From Microbacterium sp. (GTDB lineage: Bacteria; Actinomycetota; Actinomycetes; Actinomycetales; Microbacteriaceae), in NCBI GenBank assembly GCA_003524435.1, contig DQHP01000158.1:1-6187 (forward strand): a DNA stretch of 6,187 nucleotides. The letters are read 5' to 3'. A program made the position numbers and the translations under genes. Positions 1 through 4,286 of this stretch are shown here, in pieces; within the stretch, counting starts at the first letter, position 1; every line of letters starts with the position of its first letter. The notes below the pieces were generated by a model. That model was not told the origin of the DNA. It saw only the letters and a program-made list of their open reading frames with translations, and made no database searches.

Positions 1-304
1 CGCTCATGTGCGGGAACAGGTTGTAGTGCTGGAACACGACGCCGATCCGGGCGCGCACGCGGTCCGCGTTCACCCTGGGGTCGGTGATGTCATCCCCGGC
101 GAGGAAGATCTGGCCGTCGTCGACGCGTTCCAGCAGGTTGACGGTCTTCAGCAGCGTCGACTTGCCCGAGCCGTTGCGGCCGACAAGCCCCGTGCGCCCG
201 GCATTGAAGGCGCCGGATACGCTGTCGATCGCCGTAGAGCCGTCCGGCCAAGTGAATGTGAGGCGGTCGAGAGTGACCGCAGCGTGGGTGTTGGGTGCAT
301 GCAT
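1..304 (-). CDS. ABC transporter ATP-binding protein, partial (ABC-F-like start joined to amino-acid-importer-type core)
   Basis: The gene runs off the left edge; 101 codons from ATG 304-302 are visible, preceded by GGAG (complement of 311-314) 6 nt upstream. Seen: Walker A GRNGSGKS at residues 42-49 and the Q-loop FQHYNLFP at 91-98. Residues 9-45, with FTWPDG and GAFNAGRTGLVGRNG, read like the first ABC domain of actinobacterial ABC-F proteins, soluble ATPases that act on the ribosome. Residues 53-101, with TVNLLE, VDDGQIFL, DITDPRV and FQHYNLFPHMS, read like ATPases of polar amino-acid importers (GlnQ/HisP type), which work at the membrane. ABC-F proteins normally continue RLIAG or similar after Walker A. 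The frame is intact across the switch. I am sure it encodes an ABC ATPase, but not which subfamily, since the signature motif and Walker B lie outside the window. Confidence 0.85.
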   Translation of the reverse strand, partial: MHAPNTHAAVTLDRLTFTWPDGSTAIDSVSGAFNAGRTGLVGRNGSGKSTLLKTVNLLERVDDGQIFLAGDDITDPRVNADRVRARIGVVFQHYNLFPHMS

Positions 305-374
305 GGGTGTCTCCGGAGTGTGTGCGAGGTGCACTGACACCGAGGCATCCTCTGCGGATCCTGAGCTCTGATGT

Positions 375-393
375 CCCTGAGTTTCTCGAAGGG
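375..393. repeat. CCCTGAG..GAAGGG intergenic repeat element
   Basis: The 19-nt sequence CCCTGAGTTTCTCGAAGGG is an imperfect palindrome: CCCT pairs with AGGG, and GAG with CTC around a TTT loop, with a two-base bulge. It resembles the dispersed CCCTGAG(C/T)(C/T)TGTCGAAGGG element that I recall as common between genes in actinobacterial and other high-GC genomes. Only one copy is in the window, so dispersal cannot be shown here. It lies in the untranslated leader of the minus-strand ABC gene. Confidence 0.4.
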
Positions 394-524
394 TCAACGC
401 CGGAGCGGAAGAGGGATGCCAGCCGTGTGAGTCGGCGATCGTCGGGTCAGCGCGCGGAAAAAGTGAGCGCGGAGGCGACGATTCAGATCAAAGGACTTCC
501 AAACACGGCGGACAGGACTCAATG

Positions 525-554
525 ACGATACCCGGGCGTGTCGCCTTCGCGCAA
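525..554 (-). promoter_or_regulatory. possible promoter of the ABC ATPase gene
   Basis: On the minus strand, TTGCGC (complement of 549-554) is followed after 18 nt by TATCGT (complement of 525-530), which fits a relaxed sigma-70-type promoter. Transcription would start near 518, leaving a leader of about 210 nt before the ATG at 304. Support is motif and spacing only; chance matches are easy in 300 bp. Confidence 0.3.
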
Positions 555-567
555 CCCGGGCGTGTCG
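530..567. repeat. two direct copies of ACCCGGGCGTGTCG, possible operator
   Basis: ACCCGGGCGTGTCG occurs at 530-543 and 554-567, identical over 14 bp and 24 bp apart start to start. Each copy contains the palindrome CCCGGG. One copy lies in the spacer of the possible minus-strand promoter and the other just upstream of its -35, a placement typical of regulator sites. The bound protein, if any, is unknown. The copies are also 45-80 bp upstream of the plus-strand gene at 624, so they could serve that side. Confidence 0.45.
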
Positions 568-611
568 TGAATGTCCGTCTCGAGGGGGATGCCGCGACGG
601 GACGCGATGCG

Positions 612-617
612 TAACGT
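612..617 (+). promoter_or_regulatory. -10-like TAACGT, possibly for a leaderless transcript
   Basis: TAACGT ends exactly 6 nt before the ATG at 624, which would put the transcription start on or next to the A of the start codon. The six bases between, GGAGGC, look like a Shine-Dalgarno but end one base from the ATG, too close for normal use. No clear -35 is seen. The same -10/N6/start layout recurs at three other genes in the window. Confidence 0.4.
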
Positions 618-623
618 GGAGGC

Positions 624-884
624 ATGGCCGACGATCAGATGAGTGGTAGCGAGATGCGCCAGCGCTTGAGCTGGGGTGTGGGCATCGCCATCGGTATGGG
701 CGTCGGCGTGGCGATGGGGTCCGCACTGGACAACATGGCTGTCGGTATCGGAATTGGCGTCGCCATCGGAGTCGTCTTCGCGATCGCGGTCGGCTCTATC
801 GGACGCCGACGTAAACAGCATCCTTCGCAACAGGAATCCGACGGCGGGGGAGCCCCCTCCGACGACCCGCCCTCACTCGGCTGA
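624..884 (+). CDS. small glycine-zipper membrane protein, function unknown
   Basis: The product has 86 residues. I do not recognise a named family. Seen: a polar start (1-16), then two glycine-rich hydrophobic stretches at about 17-34 and 38-59, divided by the short turn ALDN, with glycines every two to four residues (GVGIAIGMGVGVAMG, then AVGIGIGVAIG). A basic RRRK follows at 61-64, and a polar Gly/Pro/Ser/Asp-rich tail runs to the end. This predicts a two-helix membrane hairpin with both ends probably in the cytoplasm. The two hydrophobic halves resemble each other, as if duplicated. ATG 624 is preferred for its -10-like box; ATG 639 is the alternative. The last 12 bp overlap the 3' end of the convergent esterase gene. 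Confidence 0.7.
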   Translation: MADDQMSGSEMRQRLSWGVGIAIGMGVGVAMGSALDNMAVGIGIGVAIGVVFAIAVGSIGRRRKQHPSQQESDGGGAPSDDPPSLG

Positions 885-1526
885 CGGCTCGAGCCACTTC
901 TCCAGGAACACACGCACGTCAGCCAATTCTTCTTCAGAGATGCTGTGGGTAAGACCGGGGTAGACGCGTCCGGTGAGCTCAGAATGCTCCGGTAGCCATT
1001 GTGCGGTGTGGTCGATCAGTTCGCCGGGGATCACATCGTCATTCGTACCGCGCCCCCAGAACACGCGAGGGCGAGATTCGCGCAGCGACTCGTCATTGGG
1101 CAGCTCAGATGGTGATGCGTAACCGCTGAGAGCAACCACAGCGCCGAAACGTTCGGGATCGAGTCGCAAGGCCTGCAGCGACACCGCTGCTCCCTGAGAG
1201 AAGCCAAGCAGTGCGATCTGCGGTGCATCTTTTGCCTCCGCATCGAGCCAGTCCAGAAGCGACTGTGCGGCAACGGTGACCCCATCGCCGTGTCGGCTGT
1301 CCGGACCATCGAGCGGATACCACGAGCGTCCAGGTGCAGGCCACGGCGGTGTGAGAGGTGCGGCCACTGCTGCGACGGCGATGCCGGCGGGCAGGTGTTG
1401 GGCGAGGCCGAACAGATCGTGTTCATCGGCGCCATAGCCGTGCAGGAGCACAAGTAGGGGCAGACCGGCGCGGTCTCCGGGGGTCCAGCGTGTTGCGGTT
1501 GTATCGATCGTCAGGGAGTTGCTCAC
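873..1526 (-). CDS. alpha/beta-hydrolase carboxylesterase (phospholipase/carboxylesterase family)
   Basis: The product is 217 residues, a usual size for the compact Abhydrolase_2 type (carboxylesterase/acyl-protein thioesterase-like), with no signal peptide, so probably cytoplasmic. Seen: oxyanion-hole motif LLHGYGADE at 27-35, nucleophile elbow GFSQG with Ser110, acid Asp163/Asp164 in TNDDVIP, and His194 in GLTHSIS, so the catalytic set is complete and in order. The family hydrolyses short carboxylic or thioesters; the substrate here cannot be told. The frame is open far upstream to 1991, but homology starts near SLTIDTTATRW. I chose GTG 1526 because AGGA lies 8 nt upstream; ATG 1535 (three more residues) is possible but has AGG touching it. 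It is divergent from the NUDIX-like gene, with 45 bp between starts. Confidence 0.93.
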   Translation of the reverse strand: MSNSLTIDTTATRWTPGDRAGLPLLVLLHGYGADEHDLFGLAQHLPAGIAVAAVAAPLTPPWPAPGRSWYPLDGPDSRHGDGVTVAAQSLLDWLDAEAKDAPQIALLGFSQGAAVSLQALRLDPERFGAVVALSGYASPSELPNDESLRESRPRVFWGRGTNDDVIPGELIDHTAQWLPEHSELTGRVYPGLTHSISEEELADVRVFLEKWLEPSAE

Positions 1527-1536
1527 ACCTGCCATC

Positions 1537-1565
1537 CTGCCAGCGGACGCAGACACTGGTAGAAA
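1537..1565 (+). promoter_or_regulatory. probable promoter of the NUDIX-like gene, leaderless
   Basis: CTGCCA (1537-1542) and TAGAAA (1560-1565) are 17 nt apart, and the -10 ends 6 nt before the ATG at 1572. There is no Shine-Dalgarno in front of that ATG. The -35 is only a few bases outside the start of the divergent esterase gene, so transcription of the two genes may interfere. Confidence 0.5.
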
Positions 1566-1571
1566 TGAGTC

Positions 1572-2171
1572 ATGGCGGTGCGCACTCCTGATCCTGACCC
1601 TGAGGGCTCTGACGACGATCTCGCACGATTCAGCGAGACCGCCTCTGATGCGAGCAACCCCGGTTGGCTGAGCGATTTTGAGCTCGCCGACGCCCGACGT
1701 CGGCTGCCGATGTTGTACGTCGAGGCGATCCCCGTGCGCACAGACGGAGTCGGTCAGGTCACTGAAGTCGGGATGCTGCTGCGATCGACTCCGATGGGGG
1801 AGATGACTCGCACGATTGTCTCGGGGCGAGTGCGATTCGGCGAGACGGTGCGCGATGCGCTGTTCCGACATGTCGAGAACGACCTGGGCCCGATGGCCTT
1901 CCCGCTGCTCCCGCCGCAACCGACGCCGTTCACGGTGGCCGAATACTTCCCGATGCCGGGCCTCAGTGCGTTTCACGATGAGCGCCAGCACGCCGTATCG
2001 CTCGCGTTTGTCGTGCCGGTGACTGGCACGTGCGAGCCCCGGCAGGATGCCCTCGAGGTGACGTGGTTCTCGCCGGAGGCGGCCGCATCCGACGCTGTTT
2101 CGGCTGAGATGGAGGGCGGCCGCGGCACGCTCATCCGGCAGGCGCTCGCAAATCTCGGGCTACTGCGCTGA
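1572..2171 (+). CDS. NUDIX-like DUF4916 family protein
   Basis: The product is 199 residues. After an acidic, probably disordered start (1-30), GWLSDFELADARRRLPMLYV at 31-50 and the VSGRVRFGE, LGPMAFPLLP, PFTVAEYFP and RQHAVSLAFVVPV segments match what I know of the actinobacterial DUF4916 family, which has the NUDIX fold. The NUDIX box region is at about 85-107. Against GX5EX7REUXEEXGU, Gly85, Glu91, Arg99 and Gly106 are in place, but the metal-binding part reads RHVENDLG: the first Glu is His100 and the Glu pair is Asn103-Asp104. Usual nucleoside-diphosphate-X hydrolysis is therefore doubtful; the substrate is unknown. The start fits a leaderless message. The coding sequence ends at the first unit of the intergenic repeat array. 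Confidence 0.88.
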   Translation: MAVRTPDPDPEGSDDDLARFSETASDASNPGWLSDFELADARRRLPMLYVEAIPVRTDGVGQVTEVGMLLRSTPMGEMTRTIVSGRVRFGETVRDALFRHVENDLGPMAFPLLPPQPTPFTVAEYFPMPGLSAFHDERQHAVSLAFVVPVTGTCEPRQDALEVTWFSPEAAASDAVSAEMEGGRGTLIRQALANLGLLR

Positions 2172-2183
2172 CGCATTCGCGAC

Positions 2184-2290
2184 GAGCCCCCGTTTTCGCG
2201 CCGACTCCTGCGCTGAGCCCCCGTTTTCGCGCCGAGCCCCCGTCGTATTGACAAACATACGACGGGGGCTCGACGACAAGACGGGGGCTC
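2184..2290. repeat. GAGCCCCCGT repeat array between convergent genes
   Basis: The decamer GAGCCCCCGT occurs three times forward (2184-2193, 2215-2224, 2234-2243) and twice inverted (2262-2271, 2281-2290). The first two forward copies share a longer 21-bp unit (2184-2204 and 2215-2235) continuing TTTTCGCGCCGA; the inverted copies are both followed by CTCGACGACA. CTGCGCTGA occurs both at the NUDIX stop (2163-2171) and at 2208-2216, so the first repeat seems to include the gene end. The array fills most of the 138-bp gap and can fold in several ways. It looks like a family of intergenic repeats typical of some Microbacteriaceae (from memory). Confidence 0.8.
2233..2272. terminator. bidirectional hairpin terminator, 16-bp perfect stem
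   Basis: GAGCCCCCGTCGTAT (2234-2248) and ATACGACGGGGGCTC (2257-2271) are exact reverse complements around the 8-nt loop TGACAAAC; one more C-G pair extends the stem to 16 bp. It sits midway between the convergent NUDIX-like and SDR genes. There is no T-tract on either side, which is common for high-GC actinobacterial terminators. Confidence 0.7.
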
Positions 2291-2300
2291 GACGACACGA

Positions 2301-2314
2301 GCTGACGCGTCAGC
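2301..2314. repeat. 14-bp perfect palindrome at the SDR stop codon
   Basis: GCTGACGCGTCAGC equals its own reverse complement and includes the SDR stop codon (TGA, complement of 2310-2312). With no loop it is a poor RNA hairpin; a protein site or chance are both possible. Confidence 0.35.
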
Positions 2315-3047
2315 CGGCCGTGTAACCGCCGTCAACGACGAACTCGCCACCGGTGGCGAAGCTTGCGTCATCACTGGCGAGGAAGGTAATCATCGCGGCC
2401 ATCTCTTCGGGTTTGCCCAGGCGGCCCATCGGGGTGCCGGCGATGAGTCCGGCGCGGTCGGTGTCGCCGAGGATCGGTGTGTCAATGAAGCCGGGGTGCA
2501 CAGAGTTCACGCGCACGCCCTCCTTCGCCCAGCCCAGTGCTGTGGTCTTCGTGAGTAGTCGGACGGCGCCCTTGGCTGCGTGGTAGGCGGGGCTGACACC
2601 TGAGCCAACGATCCCGTACATCGAGCTGATATTCACGACAGAGCCGTTGCCACTCTTCTTCAGCGCATCGCCGGCGGCTTTCATGCCGAGGAACACGCTG
2701 GTCTGCGTGACCGCGACGACCTTGTCCCAGGTGGCAAGCGTGGTTACTTCAAGAGGCTCGGTATCGCCAATGCCCGCGTTGTTCACCAGGATGTTGAGCC
2801 CCCCGAATGCGTCGACGGTTTTGGCGACGGCATCCGTCCACCCCTCTTCGCTGGTGACGTCGAGGTGAAGGAACAGCGACTTTCCGTCGTCCTTCTCGAT
2901 CTGTGCGGCAACCTCGGCTCCGAGATCATCCTGCACGTCGGCGATCACAACCGTCCCGCCCTCGGATGCAATCCGCAGCGCGGTTGCCTTGCCGATTCCG
3001 CTTGCTCCACCGGTAACCAGGGCAACACGTCCATCGAAACGAGTCAT
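2310..3047 (-). CDS. SDR-family NAD(P)-dependent oxidoreductase
   Basis: The product has 245 residues, the usual size of a classical short-chain dehydrogenase: a cytoplasmic Rossmann-fold enzyme that interconverts alcohols and ketones. Seen: dinucleotide motif TGGASGIG at 12-19, Asp37 at the end of strand 2 (favours NAD over NADP), NNAG at 89-92, Ser142 in ISSMYG, Tyr155 and Lys159 in YHAAK, HPGFIDTP at 184-191, and the C-terminal VDGGYTAG. The Asn of the N-S-Y-K tetrad is replaced by Thr114 (VTQTSVFLG where relatives have VNQTGVFLG). It resembles cyclopentanol and 3-alpha/20-beta-hydroxysteroid dehydrogenases, but the substrate cannot be told. The frame is open 20 codons upstream; ATG 3047 is chosen because the SDR fold starts there and AAAGAGGAG lies just before it. 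Confidence 0.93.
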   Translation of the reverse strand: MTRFDGRVALVTGGASGIGKATALRIASEGGTVVIADVQDDLGAEVAAQIEKDDGKSLFLHLDVTSEEGWTDAVAKTVDAFGGLNILVNNAGIGDTEPLEVTTLATWDKVVAVTQTSVFLGMKAAGDALKKSGNGSVVNISSMYGIVGSGVSPAYHAAKGAVRLLTKTTALGWAKEGVRVNSVHPGFIDTPILGDTDRAGLIAGTPMGRLGKPEEMAAMITFLASDDASFATGGEFVVDGGYTAG

Positions 3048-3050
3048 GAT

Positions 3051-3059
3051 CTCCTCTTT
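3051..3059 (-). promoter_or_regulatory. Shine-Dalgarno of the SDR gene
   Basis: AAAGAGGAG (complement of 3051-3059) lies 3 nt before the ATG and decides the start over the upstream in-frame codon at 3107. Its exact complement, CTCCTCTTT, occurs further upstream on the same strand (complement of 3137-3145) in the untranslated tail of the aldolase message. Confidence 0.7.
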
Positions 3060-3078
3060 CCTTTGTGAACTAACGAGC

Positions 3079-3107
3079 AGCGTACGACTGTGCGCTGTCT
3101 TCCGCAA
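3079..3107 (-). promoter_or_regulatory. probable promoter of the SDR gene with a palindrome on the -35
   Basis: On the minus strand TTGCGG (complement of 3102-3107) and TACGCT (complement of 3079-3084) are separated by exactly 17 nt. Transcription would start near 3072, leaving a short leader of about 25 nt with the Shine-Dalgarno. CCGCAA-N5-TTGCGG at 3102-3118 is a perfect 6-bp inverted repeat whose one arm is the -35 itself, which would suit a repressor. Confidence 0.5.
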
Positions 3108-3147
3108 CGGCCTTGCGGTCCGTCACTCAGTACAATAAAGAGGAGGG

Positions 3148-3171
3148 TAATCTATTCCCTTGAATAGATTA
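3148..3171. terminator. AT-rich 10-bp hairpin at the aldolase stop codon
   Basis: TAATCTATTC (3148-3157) and GAATAGATTA (3162-3171) are exact reverse complements around CCTT. The aldolase stop TAA (complement of 3169-3171) is the first base triplet of the stem. The stem is strikingly AT-rich for this genome. Downstream on the minus strand follows CCCTCCTCTTTATTG, not a clean T-tract, so a weak terminator, an mRNA 3'-end stabiliser or a protein site are all possible. Confidence 0.45.
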
Positions 3172-4239
3172 TTGGGCGGTTGTGAGGCGACCAATCTCTG
3201 CGATGAAGGCGTCCACATCCGACTCCTGGGTGTCAAAACTGCACATCCAGCGGACCTCATTGCGTGCAGCATCCCAGTCATAGAAACGGAACGATTCGCG
3301 AAGCTTTTCGGCGACGCCGTCGGGCAGGATCGCGAAGAGGCCGTTCGACTGCGTCGGCTGGCTGAATGACACCCCGCTGATCGATCCGTCGGCCAGGCCC
3401 GCTTCAACTCCGGCGCGCAACCGCGCAGCCATCGCGTTCGAGTGCCGGGCATTGCGCAGCCACAGGTCGCCCTCGAGAAGAGCGATCAGCTGTGCCGAGA
3501 TGAAGCGCATCTTCGACGAGAGCTGCATGTTGTACTTGCGGCCATAGATCAGCCCCGACGATGCCTCAGGGTTCAGCACGACGATCGCTTCTCCGAGCAT
3601 CGCGCCATTCTTCGTGCCGCCGAAGCTGAGCACGTCGACACCAGCATCGCGGGTGAAAGCACGCAGCGGCACATCCAGCGCGGCAGCGGCGTTCGATATG
3701 CGGGCGCCGTCCAGGTGCAGGTGCATGCCGCGTTCGTGGGCATGGTCAGCAAGCGCGCGAATCTCGTCAATCGAGTAGAGGGTTCCGAGTTCGGTGGACT
3801 GGGTGATCGAGACCACCAGCGGCTGTGCGCGGTGCTCATCACCCCACCCCCAGGCCTCTCGATCAACGAGCTCAGGGGTGAGCTTGCCGTCGTCAGCCGG
3901 CACGGTGAGCAGCTTCATGCCGCCGATCCGCTCTGGTGCGCCGCCCTCGTCGACATTGATGTGTGCGGTGGATGCTGCGATCACGGCGCCCCAGCGGGGC
4001 AGCATCGATTGCAGGCCGACGACGTTAGCGCCGGTGCCGTTGAAGACGGGGAACGCCTCGATGCCATCGCCGAAGTGTCCGGCGAAGACTTCCTGCAAGC
4101 GCTCGGTGTACTGGTCGCCGCCATAGGCGCTCTGGTGGCCCTCGTTCGCCGCGGCGATGGCCGCGAGGACTTCGGGATGGATGCCGGAGTAGTTGTCCGA
4201 CGCGAATCCCCGGATCGCGGGGTCATGCAGAGTGGTCAC
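3169..4239 (-). CDS. ltaE: low-specificity L-threonine aldolase (PLP-dependent, beta-eliminating lyase family)
   Basis: The product has 356 residues, full length for the family. The enzyme splits L-threonine or L-allo-threonine to glycine and acetaldehyde in the cytoplasm, using pyridoxal phosphate. Seen: FASDNYSGIHPEV at the start (12-24), FNGTGAN at 66-72 (cofactor phosphate binding), His93 in STAHINVDEGG (ring stacking), HLDGAR at 175-180 with Asp177 (cofactor N1) and Arg180, and SFGGTKNGAMLGEA at 205-218 with Lys210, the Schiff-base lysine. All key residues are present. The start is GTG 4239; no in-frame ATG lies nearby and no Shine-Dalgarno precedes it, but TAGGGT lies 6 nt upstream. It is divergent from the MFS gene and upstream of the SDR on the same strand. 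Related beta-eliminating lyases share the fold, so the exact amino acid is inferred from family. Confidence 0.93.
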   Translation of the reverse strand: MTTLHDPAIRGFASDNYSGIHPEVLAAIAAANEGHQSAYGGDQYTERLQEVFAGHFGDGIEAFPVFNGTGANVVGLQSMLPRWGAVIAASTAHINVDEGGAPERIGGMKLLTVPADDGKLTPELVDREAWGWGDEHRAQPLVVSITQSTELGTLYSIDEIRALADHAHERGMHLHLDGARISNAAAALDVPLRAFTRDAGVDVLSFGGTKNGAMLGEAIVVLNPEASSGLIYGRKYNMQLSSKMRFISAQLIALLEGDLWLRNARHSNAMAARLRAGVEAGLADGSISGVSFSQPTQSNGLFAILPDGVAEKLRESFRFYDWDAARNEVRWMCSFDTQESDVDAFIAEIGRLTTAQ

Positions 4240-4245
4240 AACATA

Positions 4246-4251
4246 ACCCTA
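4246..4251 (-). promoter_or_regulatory. -10 box of the threonine aldolase gene, leaderless
   Basis: TAGGGT (complement of 4246-4251) ends exactly 6 nt before the GTG at 4239. No Shine-Dalgarno is present. At the expected -35 distance (17 nt) is TTCTTT (complement of 4269-4274), a weak match that abuts the -10 of the divergent MFS gene. Confidence 0.5.
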
Positions 4252-4264
4252 TGTCGGATGTCGG
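4251..4264. repeat. tandem ATGTCGG repeat in the divergent promoter
   Basis: ATGTCGG occurs twice in a row (4251-4257, 4258-4264), in the space shared by the two face-to-face promoters of the aldolase and MFS genes. A regulator bound here would touch both. With only two 7-bp copies, chance cannot be excluded. Confidence 0.35.
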
Positions 4265-4274
4265 TGGCAAAGAA

Positions 4275-4280
4275 TATTCT
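4275..4280 (+). promoter_or_regulatory. -10 box of the MFS gene, leaderless
   Basis: TATTCT ends exactly 6 nt before the ATG at 4287, with no Shine-Dalgarno between. This decides the start against the in-frame ATG at 4251, which would place the -10 box inside the gene. The -35 region (TGTCGG, 4252-4257) is weak. Confidence 0.55.
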
Positions 4281-4286
4281 CTTCTT

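Larger units (their letters stand above)
305..623. other. non-coding divergent region between the ABC gene and the small membrane protein gene
   Basis: About 320 bp with no convincing protein gene on either strand; the open frames here have unlikely compositions and run into neighbours. It holds the Shine-Dalgarno of the ABC gene (311-314), a CCCTGAG..GAAGGG repeat (375-393), a possible minus-strand promoter (525-554) set between two 14-bp direct repeats (530-543, 554-567), and a -10-like hexamer for the plus-strand gene (612-617). If the minus-strand promoter is right, the ABC mRNA has a leader of about 210 nt, long for this compact window. Confidence 0.6.

Noticed and set aside
483..506. 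Seven-codon GTG mini-frame on the minus strand as a leader peptide for the ABC gene.
   Set aside because: It has no Shine-Dalgarno, no clear attenuator pair of hairpins follows, and such short frames occur by chance; mentioned only with the leader.
1535..1991. The minus-strand frame of the esterase remains open up to 1991 (372 residues in all).
   Set aside because: The added part has no hydrolase likeness, is rich in Arg and His, and lies antisense to the well-supported NUDIX-like gene; the hydrolase fold begins near 1526.
2184..2290. Repeat array considered as a CRISPR.
   Set aside because: Units are only about 10-21 bp, appear in both orientations, spacing is irregular, and there are no spacers or cas genes nearby.
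3131..3162. On the plus strand, TACAAT followed by AAAGAGGAGG looks like a promoter and ribosome site for a gene starting at TTG 3160.
   Set aside because: No -35 fits, the TTG is 13 nt from the ribosome-site-like sequence, and the 69-codon frame is antisense to the aldolase end. The motif is better explained as the complement of the minus-strand pyrimidine stretch.
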